Source: an uncultured Leptolinea sp.
GTDB lineage: Bacteria; Chloroflexota; Anaerolineae; Anaerolineales; Anaerolineaceae
Direction: 5' to 3'
Assembly: GCA_903828565.1 (NCBI GenBank)
Contig: CAIKMQ010000009.1
Coordinates: 62,001-126,000, forward strand
DNA: 64,000 nucleotides
Within the stretch, counting starts at the first letter, position 1; every line of letters starts with the position of its first letter. Below, in pieces: positions 29,397 to 37,583 of this stretch. The translations under genes were made by a program, and so were the position numbers. The notes below the pieces were generated by a model. That model ran no database searches. It had not been told where the DNA came from and saw nothing but the letters and a program-made list of their open reading frames with translations.

Positions 29397-30386
29397 ATGC
29401 CCTCCGCGCTTAAAACCGGCGAGGTCTTACGGGCACGTTACCGCATCCTGAAGATCATCGGCCAGGGTGGCATGGGTAGCATTTACCTGGCGGATGACAT
29501 CCGCCTCGAAGGCCGGCAGTGTGCAGTTAAGGAAGTGGAACATGACAAAACCTTGCCGGTAGAATTGGTCAGGCAGGCACGTGACCAGTTCCAGACAGAA
29601 GCTACGGTTCTAGCCCGGCTCGACCACCCCAATTTGCCGAAAGTTTCAGATTATTTTTCCAGCGGAGCGCGCGATTATATTGTGATGGATTATGTCCCCG
29701 GCAAGGACTTGCGCGCAATGATGCTGGAAGCCCGCCAAGCGGATACTTTTCTCCCTGAAAAAGATGTGTTGGATTGGGCCAGCCAGCTGGCGGATGCGCT
29801 GACCTACCTGCATACTCAACAGCCATCCATCCTGCATCGGGATATCAAACCCGGGAATTTGAAAGTCACACCGAGCAATTTGCTGAAATTGGTGGATTTT
29901 GGCCTGGTCAAACTGGCTGCGCCGGGTGAGATCACTATCACCATCCTGCAAGGCCGTGGGACGGCACTATACACGCCTCTGGAGCAGTACGGCGGAGATA
30001 GCGGGCATACGGATGCCCGATCTGATATTTATTCCTTTGGGGCGACTCTGTATCATTTGCTGACAAACCAACCGCCGGTGGATGCCCGCGAACGGTTCTT
30101 ACACCCCGAAGCTATGATTATGCCGCGGCAATTGAATCCGGCCATCAGTATGCGGGTGGAGCGTGCCATCTTATGGGCAATGGGCTTGCACCCGGACGAC
30201 CGCCCGCAAACCGTGGAAGACTTCCGCCAGGCATTGCTGGGAGATTTCATCCCCAGTACACGGACCCAGTTCATCCGCCCGGTAGTCAGCCTGCGGGCCT
30301 TTTTTGCCCGTCCACCAGAACGGACACTCTTCTTGATCACGCTGGTGCTATCCGCACTGACGCTATTATTCACCCTCTTTAAGTAG
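29397..30386 (+). CDS. PknB-like Ser/Thr protein kinase with C-terminal anchor
   Basis: A 329-residue Hanks-type kinase. The P-loop is IGQGGMGSIY (21-30), lysine K45, catalytic loop HRDIKPGN (147-154), DFG (167-169), and an activation segment GRGTALYTPLEQY. A juxtamembrane stretch leads to one helix (311-328) that ends the chain, so it lacks extracytoplasmic sensor (PASTA) domains. AGGAGG precedes ATG 29397. Paired divergently with the FHA regulator. Confidence 0.94.
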   Translation: MPSALKTGEVLRARYRILKIIGQGGMGSIYLADDIRLEGRQCAVKEVEHDKTLPVELVRQARDQFQTEATVLARLDHPNLPKVSDYFSSGARDYIVMDYVPGKDLRAMMLEARQADTFLPEKDVLDWASQLADALTYLHTQQPSILHRDIKPGNLKVTPSNLLKLVDFGLVKLAAPGEITITILQGRGTALYTPLEQYGGDSGHTDARSDIYSFGATLYHLLTNQPPVDARERFLHPEAMIMPRQLNPAISMRVERAILWAMGLHPDDRPQTVEDFRQALLGDFIPSTRTQFIRPVVSLRAFFARPPERTLFLITLVLSALTLLFTLFK

Positions 30387-30387
30387 A

Positions 30388-33171
30388 TCAGTTCCCTGGA
30401 TGTCCGCGTAAGGCATGCCACAATACCCCGGCTGCAAATCCCAACCCCACACATAAGATCACAATGACCAGCATGCCTGTGGTTCCTGTGAGGGCCAGCC
30501 AGGCGCGCGCACCGGGCAACCCGGTAACCAGGTAGGCGTAACTCGCCATACCGCCGATCGTGGCACATAACGCCCAGCGGATACCCCAACGGATGGAGTG
30601 CACTCTTCTTCCCAGGTTGTACACCAGTGCCGCGGTGACGACGGTCACAAAGAGCATGAGGAACCAGTCACCGAAACGCAACCCCTCACTGGATGCGTTC
30701 CCTTCAGCTGATGCATCACCCGGGACGGAGGGAGTATTGGCGAGGATCGGTGTCTCGCTGGGTACCGGCGTAGGCGCAACGGCTGTTATCCATGCCCCGC
30801 CACCTACCGGTATATCCAGCTGCAGCAAATTGGAAGTCAGGGCAGGCTCACTGACAGCTTTGACCTCGATGAAACCATTGGATGTAATCCGGTATACAGT
30901 ACGAGCCACGCCAGCGGTGGTCATGGCTTCCAATTGCTGCATGGCAGTATTATCGGTTCCGGTTCGAATGATGAACCGCACCAGGGTGCCATCCGGCACT
31001 GGATGCTGGTTATGATCGAGGATGACACCAGTACGCAGAGGGATTGTATCCCCCTGGCTAAAAACCTGTACGCCTGATGCGCTGTTTGTTAGTTGTACCG
31101 TTGGTGTGGCTGATACTTCTTCCGGGGTATCCTGATAAAGCTCTATCACCTGCGCAGGGTCCGGCTGCAGGGCTGTGATCAGGTCATACCCTACCCCGGG
31201 GATGGATACTGGCGATGCCCCGTGAGGAGTCACTTCCTGAAAAAGGATCCGTGCGGCCAGGTCCACAAACGGCTGAGAACGGGCATAGAGAGCGTAATAG
31301 GCTGTCACACCGGCTATGTCGGTGGCATCCAGGTAATACGGCGCGCCAAAGGCAAATACCACCACCTTCTTGTTTCTTAACAATTCTGGCTTCTGCGACA
31401 ATAACTGTCTGAATGCGGTGGATGCCGGCCGGGTTTCATCCAATCGGGACATACCCACCACCACCCAGGTTGCCTTCTTCAATTCATCTTCCAGCCCTTT
31501 TTCGCTACCCGGATTGGAGAGCATATTAGCCAGCTGCTCGAAAGAAAAACCATTTAACCGTTGCTGATTGATCAAGCCGGCACCTTGAGATCCATACAGG
31601 CGCAGGACTGAATCTCGCAATGTACCAGATGCCAGCGTGACTTGCTCTGGGCATGTGGAACACTGCTGGGTCTTGATACTATCCATCAGGAAGACGATAC
31701 GATCTTGATAACCCGGCGGATCCGGCAGGACTGCAGCCAGCTCACTGGCAGCAGGATTAATGAGGGAAGCTGCGGCTTGCGCAGTATCTTGAATGACCTG
31801 CTGCCTGGAAACCAGATCCACCCCTCCTTCGCCAGGTAGGATAGCCGCCAGGTTGAAGGTTGGGTACAGGCGATACTTTAAGGTCAGGATGCGCAGGACA
31901 GAAGCATCTACCCGCTGAGCAAAGGTAGGGTCTTCATCATATTTCTGCCTGAAATACTCCAGTGTTTTGATGGTGGAAGTATAAGAATCTGGGTCTCCAG
32001 CAGAAGTAATATCATCCACAAAAAGCAGGTCGTTGCCTGCCAGCAATGCATTACGGGCAGTTGTACGGGCATCGAAGACCTGCAAGGTCGGGTCGATGAA
32101 CTTACGAACAGCCGTGCTGCCCAGGTTCTCGCTGATGATCACTCCACCATCCTCCCGCCAGCTGGTGAACTCAGTCAATGCCAGTATCTGTGAGAGGGCG
32201 GTTGAATCGATGCTGACCGGGCGGGTGGTCACCCGGATATTCCCCTGAAATCCCTGGTAGCGGATATGGGAAACAAGCAATCCGTCTGCGATTGTCAGCG
32301 AGTCTGCCCCGGTGGTAACAGCAAAGAAAGGCGCTAGCTCGATCTGCTTGAGCGCATCCAATGTTTTACGGACTGTGGCTACTTCTTCATCCGAAGGGCG
32401 GTCTGAACCGCCACGGCCGGGGAAATGCTTGGCCATCACTGCAACCTGCCCATCTCCACCCTGATGGACACCGCGAATGAAGGCTTTTCCCATCTCACTC
32501 ACCCAGAAAGGGTCCCCGCCAAAGACACGGGTGCCAAGGTCATCGCCATTTTCCAGGCCCGGGGTCTCCAGTACATCCAGGGATGGGCCGATTAGCATGT
32601 TGAAACCTGCCTGCTGTAACCCCGCACCCAAGACAGAACCAGTACGTTCCGCCAGACTGGTATTCCAGGTAGCTCCCAATGCCATCTGATCCGGTAGTGT
32701 GCCAAGCCCATCCAGGATTTGTGAGTACGGGTAACCATCCCCCTCCTGAGAGATACCGACGAGTAACGGTATATAAGCCGGTTTGAAACCACTCTCATTC
32801 GCAGTTTGGGCGGAATCCCAGACGACCTGTTGCAGGCTGCCTGTCAACGCGCCGGCAACGTTTAGTGATCCGTCTGTATCGGTGAAATTATCATTTTCCC
32901 GCAGGAGCATGACGCCACCCACGTGGTATTCTGAAAGCAAAGAATGGATGGCGGTATTCTCGCCGACATCCAGCCCGTTAAATGTAACCACAAATAACTG
33001 ACCTACTTTTTCTGCCGGTGTCATCCGGGTCAGCATCTCCAATGCCCGCCGATGCGGCAGGTCCGTTGTGCTGGAAGGTGCTGCCAAAGCAGGCTGAACA
33101 CACGTCAACAAGAATGCGAAAACAACAAAGAGCGTGATCAGGCGATTAAGGGATGTGTATTTTTGATTCAT
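30388..33171 (-). CDS. GH3-like secreted protein lacking catalytic residues
   Basis: A 927-residue protein with a signal peptide (about 1-30) and a GH3/NagZ-like barrel: EKVGQLFVVTF, then KHFPGRGGSDRPSD (248-261) where active NagZ has KHFPGHGDT, and GVIISENLGS (343-352) where the nucleophile motif is SDDLxM. The catalytic His and nucleophile Asp are therefore absent. Later parts include a C-terminal beta domain (about 640-790) and three membrane helices at about 825-920. I infer a non-hydrolytic wall-binding or anchoring protein. Overlaps the dehydratase gene by 4 bp (ATGA). Confidence 0.75.
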   Translation of the reverse strand: MNQKYTSLNRLITLFVVFAFLLTCVQPALAAPSSTTDLPHRRALEMLTRMTPAEKVGQLFVVTFNGLDVGENTAIHSLLSEYHVGGVMLLRENDNFTDTDGSLNVAGALTGSLQQVVWDSAQTANESGFKPAYIPLLVGISQEGDGYPYSQILDGLGTLPDQMALGATWNTSLAERTGSVLGAGLQQAGFNMLIGPSLDVLETPGLENGDDLGTRVFGGDPFWVSEMGKAFIRGVHQGGDGQVAVMAKHFPGRGGSDRPSDEEVATVRKTLDALKQIELAPFFAVTTGADSLTIADGLLVSHIRYQGFQGNIRVTTRPVSIDSTALSQILALTEFTSWREDGGVIISENLGSTAVRKFIDPTLQVFDARTTARNALLAGNDLLFVDDITSAGDPDSYTSTIKTLEYFRQKYDEDPTFAQRVDASVLRILTLKYRLYPTFNLAAILPGEGGVDLVSRQQVIQDTAQAAASLINPAASELAAVLPDPPGYQDRIVFLMDSIKTQQCSTCPEQVTLASGTLRDSVLRLYGSQGAGLINQQRLNGFSFEQLANMLSNPGSEKGLEDELKKATWVVVGMSRLDETRPASTAFRQLLSQKPELLRNKKVVVFAFGAPYYLDATDIAGVTAYYALYARSQPFVDLAARILFQEVTPHGASPVSIPGVGYDLITALQPDPAQVIELYQDTPEEVSATPTVQLTNSASGVQVFSQGDTIPLRTGVILDHNQHPVPDGTLVRFIIRTGTDNTAMQQLEAMTTAGVARTVYRITSNGFIEVKAVSEPALTSNLLQLDIPVGGGAWITAVAPTPVPSETPILANTPSVPGDASAEGNASSEGLRFGDWFLMLFVTVVTAALVYNLGRRVHSIRWGIRWALCATIGGMASYAYLVTGLPGARAWLALTGTTGMLVIVILCVGLGFAAGVLWHALRGHPGN

Positions 33172-34112
33172 GCTGTGTTTGCCACAATTTCGGTGAAGAG
33201 CGGGGGGTGTATGTTCCCACCAGAAATGACAACAACTGTGGGCTCTGCATTAATTTTACCATCTAGCAGCGCTGCCAGTGCCACAGCGGCACTGCCTTCG
33301 ATCACTTCTCCATGCGCCTGCCAGGCATAGCGGATTGCCGCTTTGATGCCCTCCTCTGAGATCAGGACAATATCCTCCACCAGCCGGCGTACCAGGGGGA
33401 TGGTTATCGAGGCTACATCAACACGCCCTTCAAGGCCATCCGCCAAGCCGATGTCTTCAATGATATTCTCCTGGGGCAACCCGTGGAAAACCGCATGAAA
33501 AAAGGGGCTGCCAGCTGCCTGCGCGCCGATCAAATGGATTCCGGGGTGTGCATCCAGTATGGCCATGCCAATACCGGAAATCAATCCTCCCCCGCCGACC
33601 GGTACAACTACCTGCCGGTATTGGCTCAGATCGATCTGGTTTTCCAATTCCAATCCAATGGTTCCCTGTCCGCTGATCACCTGCTCATTATTGTACGGGG
33701 AGATAAATGGCATCCCAGCCTGGTGCGCAAAGAGTATCGCGGCTGCTTCAGCCTGTTCATACCCACCCGGAATGAAATGTAATTCGGCACCCAGTTTCTG
33801 GATGGCATCCACCTTTACCGTGGCTGCAGAATAGGGCAAAAACACATGGGCACGGCAATTTGCTCCGGCAGCTGCCAAAGCGATTCCCTGTCCGTGGTTA
33901 CCTGCACTGACAGCAACGATTCCGGCTTTCAGCTGTTGGGGTGAGAGGCTTCTGACCGCATTCAGCGCACCACGCGCTTTGAATGAACCAGTGACCTGGT
34001 GATTTTCCCATTTTATGATCGCCCCCAGCTTGCTATCCAAAGTCACCGGAGTAACGTGAAGATCTCCACGCATCCGGGCTGCTGCTGCCCGAATTCCGGC
34101 ATTGTCTACCAT
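33168..34112 (-). CDS. Threonine/serine dehydratase (PLP, fold type II)
   Basis: A 314-residue PLP enzyme. The PLP lysine is K45 in GSFKARGA; AGNHGQGIA and VPVGGGGLISGIG are cofactor loops; no C-terminal ACT regulatory domain, so it is the short catabolic or serine-racemase-like type rather than full IlvA. It would deaminate threonine or serine to 2-oxoacids. It is 4 bp after the GDPD gene and ends overlapping the GH3-like gene. Confidence 0.88.
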   Translation of the reverse strand: MVDNAGIRAAAARMRGDLHVTPVTLDSKLGAIIKWENHQVTGSFKARGALNAVRSLSPQQLKAGIVAVSAGNHGQGIALAAAGANCRAHVFLPYSAATVKVDAIQKLGAELHFIPGGYEQAEAAAILFAHQAGMPFISPYNNEQVISGQGTIGLELENQIDLSQYRQVVVPVGGGGLISGIGMAILDAHPGIHLIGAQAAGSPFFHAVFHGLPQENIIEDIGLADGLEGRVDVASITIPLVRRLVEDIVLISEEGIKAAIRYAWQAHGEVIEGSAAVALAALLDGKINAEPTVVVISGGNIHPPLFTEIVANTA

Positions 34113-34116
34113 AGGA

Positions 34117-34848
34117 TTAATGCAACGATGCGATCGCCAGGGCAGGATCGTCGGTCATGATCATATCCACGCCGATGCTCCGCAAGCGGGTCATCACCTG
34201 CGGATCGTTGATCGTCCAGGTATTCAGTGCCTTCCCCCGGGCATGTATTCGTTGAACCAGGGCAGGAGAAATATCCCGATAATATGGATGCAATGCGGTA
34301 AAAGCAGGCTGATTGGATTGGACATTCCTTGCCAGCCAGCCGGGTAACCCTGGTAAGGCCAGCAATCCGCAGGGAATTGCCGGGAGGAGTGATCTGGCAC
34401 GGAGCAGGTTGGCCGGACGGAAGGATGAGAACATGACCCGTGAAGTATCTTTCACTCCTGCCAGCACCTTTGCCACCGCATCCACCAGGCCATCGCCGGG
34501 TGTGCTGTAATTTGTCAATTCGATGTTTATACCGATCTTTCCCCCAAGCAGATCAAAAACCTCTGCCAGAAGCGGAAGTTTTTCACCGCGCCAGGCCTCG
34601 CCATACCAGGTTCCGGCATCCAGCTTACGCAGGTCGGAAAAACTCAGGTTTTTATAAGAACCTTTCCCGGTTGTGGTACGGTCGAGGGTTGGATCATGAA
34701 GGACGATGACCTTGCCATCCCGCGTGAGCTTGACATCCAACTCGACCCCATCTGCGCCGGCTTCGAGCGCTTTGGCGAAAGCCGCCAGGGTATTTTCGGG
34801 GGCATGCGCGGACGCACCGCGGTGGGCATAGATTGATACTGGTGTCAT
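34117..34848 (-). CDS. Glycerophosphodiester phosphodiesterase
   Basis: A 243-residue GDPD-family enzyme: AHRGASAHAPENTLAAF (8-24, catalytic H9-R10 and E17-N18), GADGVELDVKLTRDGKVIVLHDPTLDRTT with the metal E and D and second His. It hydrolyses glycerophosphodiesters to glycerol-3-phosphate and alcohol. No signal peptide, so cytoplasmic. Start at ATG 34848, nine bases after GGAG; the extension to 34917 covers the promoter palindrome. Confidence 0.92.
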   Translation of the reverse strand: MTPVSIYAHRGASAHAPENTLAAFAKALEAGADGVELDVKLTRDGKVIVLHDPTLDRTTTGKGSYKNLSFSDLRKLDAGTWYGEAWRGEKLPLLAEVFDLLGGKIGINIELTNYSTPGDGLVDAVAKVLAGVKDTSRVMFSSFRPANLLRARSLLPAIPCGLLALPGLPGWLARNVQSNQPAFTALHPYYRDISPALVQRIHARGKALNTWTINDPQVMTRLRSIGVDMIMTDDPALAIASLH

Positions 34849-34896
34849 AAGATTCATCTCCGATGGCGTGTGGTACTTACGGCAGGTGCATCTGTG

Positions 34897-34925
34897 ATTA
34901 TAGCATGCACCCTGCATGCTATAAT
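34897..34925. promoter_or_regulatory. Palindromic divergent promoter/operator
   Basis: ATTATAGCATGCA (34897-34909) and TGCATGCTATAAT (34913-34925) are perfect 13-bp arms around CCC. Each arm ends in TATAAT for the opposite strand: plus -10 at 34920-34925 for the glycosyltransferase, minus -10 at 34897-34902 for the GDPD operon. No good -35 exists, so an activator or operator role is plausible. Confidence 0.6.
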
Positions 34926-34931
34926 CGGTGC

Positions 34932-35615
34932 ATGGAAATCACTGTGATCATCCCTGTCTTTAATGAAGTTCAGACGATCGATGAGATCGTCCAGCGAGTA
35001 CTCTCCACCGGTTTGGTAAACGAACTACTGGTGGTGGATGACGGCTCAACTGACGGCACCCGTGAAAAGCTAACCCAGATTTCTAAGGATCCACGCATCA
35101 GAGTGATCTTGCACTCAAGGAACATGGGGAAGGGTGCCGCTGTAGTGACTGGCATTCAAGCCGCCACCAAAGATGTCATCATCATCCAGGACGCAGACCT
35201 TGAGTATGACCCGCGCGAATACCCGGCGTTGCTGCGCCCGATCCAGGAGAATAAGGCGGATATTGTGTACGGCTCGCGTTTTTTGGGTGGGGCACGCCGC
35301 CCAATTTTATACTGGAACATGGTCGCCAATAAGATTCTGACTTTCCTGACCAACATCCTCTATAACAATATTCTCAGTGATATGGAAACGGGTTATAAGG
35401 TCTTCAAACGTGAGCTGATCCAGCCGATTCCGCTGCACTCCCGCCGGTTTGACTTTGAGCCTGAATTTACTGCCAAAGTTTTGAAACGCCGCTTCCGTAT
35501 CTATGAAGTACCCATCGATTTCAATCCACGCGACTATTCACAAGGTAAGAAGATCAAGATGAAAGATGCCTTCGAAGCTGTCTGGGCATTACTGAAATAC
35601 AGGTTTGTTGATTAA
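34932..35615 (+). CDS. Family 2 glycosyltransferase (dolichol-phosphate mannosyltransferase-like)
   Basis: A 227-residue GT2 enzyme: ITVIIPVFNEVQTIDEIV start, VVDDGSTDGT, QDADLEYDP for the metal site, and a METGYKVFKRELI-like acceptor region. No membrane helices follow, as in DPM1 and polyprenyl-phosphate glycosyltransferases. The ATG at 34932 is 7 bp after TATAAT and has no Shine-Dalgarno, so translation may start on a leaderless mRNA. Confidence 0.9.
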   Translation: MEITVIIPVFNEVQTIDEIVQRVLSTGLVNELLVVDDGSTDGTREKLTQISKDPRIRVILHSRNMGKGAAVVTGIQAATKDVIIIQDADLEYDPREYPALLRPIQENKADIVYGSRFLGGARRPILYWNMVANKILTFLTNILYNNILSDMETGYKVFKRELIQPIPLHSRRFDFEPEFTAKVLKRRFRIYEVPIDFNPRDYSQGKKIKMKDAFEAVWALLKYRFVD

Positions 35616-35633
35616 CCCCACCAATATAAAGCG

Positions 35634-35662
35634 AAACCCCGCCGGCGGCGGGGTTTATTCTT
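35634..35662 (+). terminator. Hairpin between the glycosyltransferase and HNH genes
   Basis: AAACCCCGCC (35634-35643) pairs with GGCGGGGTTT (35647-35656) around GGC, then ATTCTTTT. It fits a terminator for the plus-strand gene and may also work from the minus side. Confidence 0.75.
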
Positions 35663-36131
35663 TTCTCTGGTTTCTATCCAAAACTGGCGGGATGACCACA
35701 TCATACTGCTGCAGCCAGGTAATATCCAGCTGCCATTCCTGGCCGCTGCGTATTTCGAAAACAGCAAAGGCTTCATCCAAATAACTGGTAAGAACCGCCC
35801 GAGACCAGCCGTTCACGCGCATCAGGTGATTCTCTGCCGCGCCGTCCCAGCCCATGCGGCGGGCAAGGGCCATATGCTTTGCGCGGTGACAGGCTTTGCA
35901 TAGAGATACCAACCCAATCAAAGATTGGACGAAGGTTTCGTCATCATACTGCCAGATCTCATGACATTCCAGCGGGTAACCATTACCGGTGGAGCCGCAG
36001 ATCTCGCAGCGGTACCCCGCTTTTTCTGCAGTGACCGCCCGCAGGTAATCCCAATCTCTTTTTTTGAGATTAGAGCGCAGGTTGGAAAAGAAACAACTCC
36101 GGGGGACAAGTTCGACCTGTAATTTGGTCAT
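35655..36131 (-). CDS. HNH endonuclease-domain protein
   Basis: A 158-residue protein with HNH fold: C42/C45 (CEICG), ECHEIW (C56-H57), and CKACHRAKH with C78, C81, H82 and H86. Such domains cut DNA; here there is no clear partner, and it is the last gene of the nusA operon, 33 bp after the thyX-like gene. Residues 90-158 are unlike known HNH proteins. A DNA-nicking or repair role is only inferred. Confidence 0.8.
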   Translation of the reverse strand: MTKLQVELVPRSCFFSNLRSNLKKRDWDYLRAVTAEKAGYRCEICGSTGNGYPLECHEIWQYDDETFVQSLIGLVSLCKACHRAKHMALARRMGWDGAAENHLMRVNGWSRAVLTSYLDEAFAVFEIRSGQEWQLDITWLQQYDVVIPPVLDRNQRKE

Positions 36132-36164
36132 GATTCCCCGCTGCTGATCAGAAGCTGTGATATT

Positions 36165-37583
36165 TCAGACTTGCGCAAAATATACCTCTTCCACGCTCTG
36201 CCAGGTCTCATCCGGGTGAACCGGCAGGTAGGCACCTAGCAGCGGGTGCACCCGGCGAACCTCTTCGGTGACGCGTTGCGCGACACGCCTGACCGAAAAA
36301 TGAGCATTCGGCGCGGAGCGTAATCCGCAGAAAGCGTAAGCCTCGCGGAAATTCATTGTCATCAGGACGCGGCGGTTAAAGCCGTTTGGAACTACATACC
36401 CGGCCGCAGGGCCGATTTGTGAGGATAGACGGTGATAGGCCTGCGCAGCCTGGTCCATTGCTTTTCGGTATGCATCCTCAATTCCTGCCTGGCGCAACAT
36501 GGCTGGTACGGCATATCCGTGTTCACAGGTAAGCGCCTGCGCAGATTGTGTCATCATGCGGTGACGCTTGACCTCGAAGTATGCACCTTGATCCATCACC
36601 AGGTCAAAGGTGTACGTTGTATGCTCCAATTCCCGTAATGGGACATCAAACTTCCGCAGGTCCTCGAAAAGAGTCTGGATCAAACGTGCCTTCTCGACAG
36701 CCGGCATGGCGGCAACCAGTCCGCGGACAGCATCAAAGGGAAGGGCAGAATACCTGAAGAGCGCGGCTGTTGCCACCAACTCTTCCCCCTCCGGCTGCCA
36801 AGCTATCAGCTGGCACCAATCCACCGGCGAGGTTTCTTCAATGGCAGGCAGCCAGTTTGCAAGTGCCCCTGGAAGCTGCTGCTGGTAGGGGACTTCATCC
36901 GCGTACTTGACCAGGGTGGGTATTTCAAGCGCGGCTGCTGTTTTCACCTGCCTGCCGATCTCTCTCACCTCTTCAAGCGGGTGTGAAAGCATCTTGCGGA
37001 TCATGCTTTCAAGCAGGCGCGCATTGGCGGTCATGCCTACATTCGCAAGCGCAGCCGCAGGCAGGTAGAAACGGGCAGCATCTACATATTGTGAGCGTAT
37101 GCGCCGCTCCCAGGCTTCCTCTGTTTCATCCGGGCGTTTTGGATTTGCGCCCAGGGCAATGGCTTTTAATGGCTGCAGGGCTTCTTCATATCCGGTGAAT
37201 AACGCCTGTACCGTTTGCTGATACTCCAAATCCAACCCAGCTTGCTTTACTTCCGCCGGGATATAGAACGCATCGGTACTCCACTTTTGGTAGCGGGTGG
37301 ATTTTTCTGTATAAGAAGCCAGCCGGTTGGATTCGATCACCTCAACCGCAAGGCGTGAGACATTCTCGAATGCCAGGTGAAGGACTGCATGTTCCGCAAC
37401 GGAAGAATGCCCGTAACCCACCACCCACTTCTCATGAAAACTTGCGCTTTTTTCATCCGAGAGTTCCCTGGCGATATCCATAAAAGATTCAGGGGATCTT
37501 GATGTCTTGGCGAAGGCTACCGCAATAGTTTCAGGGCTAAAATCCCGCGGATTGAGGAGGTAGATCTTGCGCTCCTGGTTCAC
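36165..37583 (-). CDS. thyX: Two-domain ThyX (FAD-dependent thymidylate synthase-like)
   Basis: A 472-residue protein made of two ThyX-like halves, about twice the usual 220-250 residues. Half 1 has GHSSVAEHA (58-66) and SNRLASYTEKSTRY (85-98), which keeps the S..E.S.RY part of the signature RHRxxSxNExSxRY but loses RH. Half 2 has RHRMMTQSAQALTC (340-353), which keeps RHR but loses the E.S.RY part. Both halves keep the later N-R-x-hydrophobic segments (MTANARLLES; MTMNFREAYAFCGLR). So one active site may combine both halves, or one is inactive. It overlaps ribF by 4 bp (ATGA), the source of its FAD. Confidence 0.85.
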   Translation of the reverse strand: MNQERKIYLLNPRDFSPETIAVAFAKTSRSPESFMDIARELSDEKSASFHEKWVVGYGHSSVAEHAVLHLAFENVSRLAVEVIESNRLASYTEKSTRYQKWSTDAFYIPAEVKQAGLDLEYQQTVQALFTGYEEALQPLKAIALGANPKRPDETEEAWERRIRSQYVDAARFYLPAAALANVGMTANARLLESMIRKMLSHPLEEVREIGRQVKTAAALEIPTLVKYADEVPYQQQLPGALANWLPAIEETSPVDWCQLIAWQPEGEELVATAALFRYSALPFDAVRGLVAAMPAVEKARLIQTLFEDLRKFDVPLRELEHTTYTFDLVMDQGAYFEVKRHRMMTQSAQALTCEHGYAVPAMLRQAGIEDAYRKAMDQAAQAYHRLSSQIGPAAGYVVPNGFNRRVLMTMNFREAYAFCGLRSAPNAHFSVRRVAQRVTEEVRRVHPLLGAYLPVHPDETWQSVEEVYFAQV

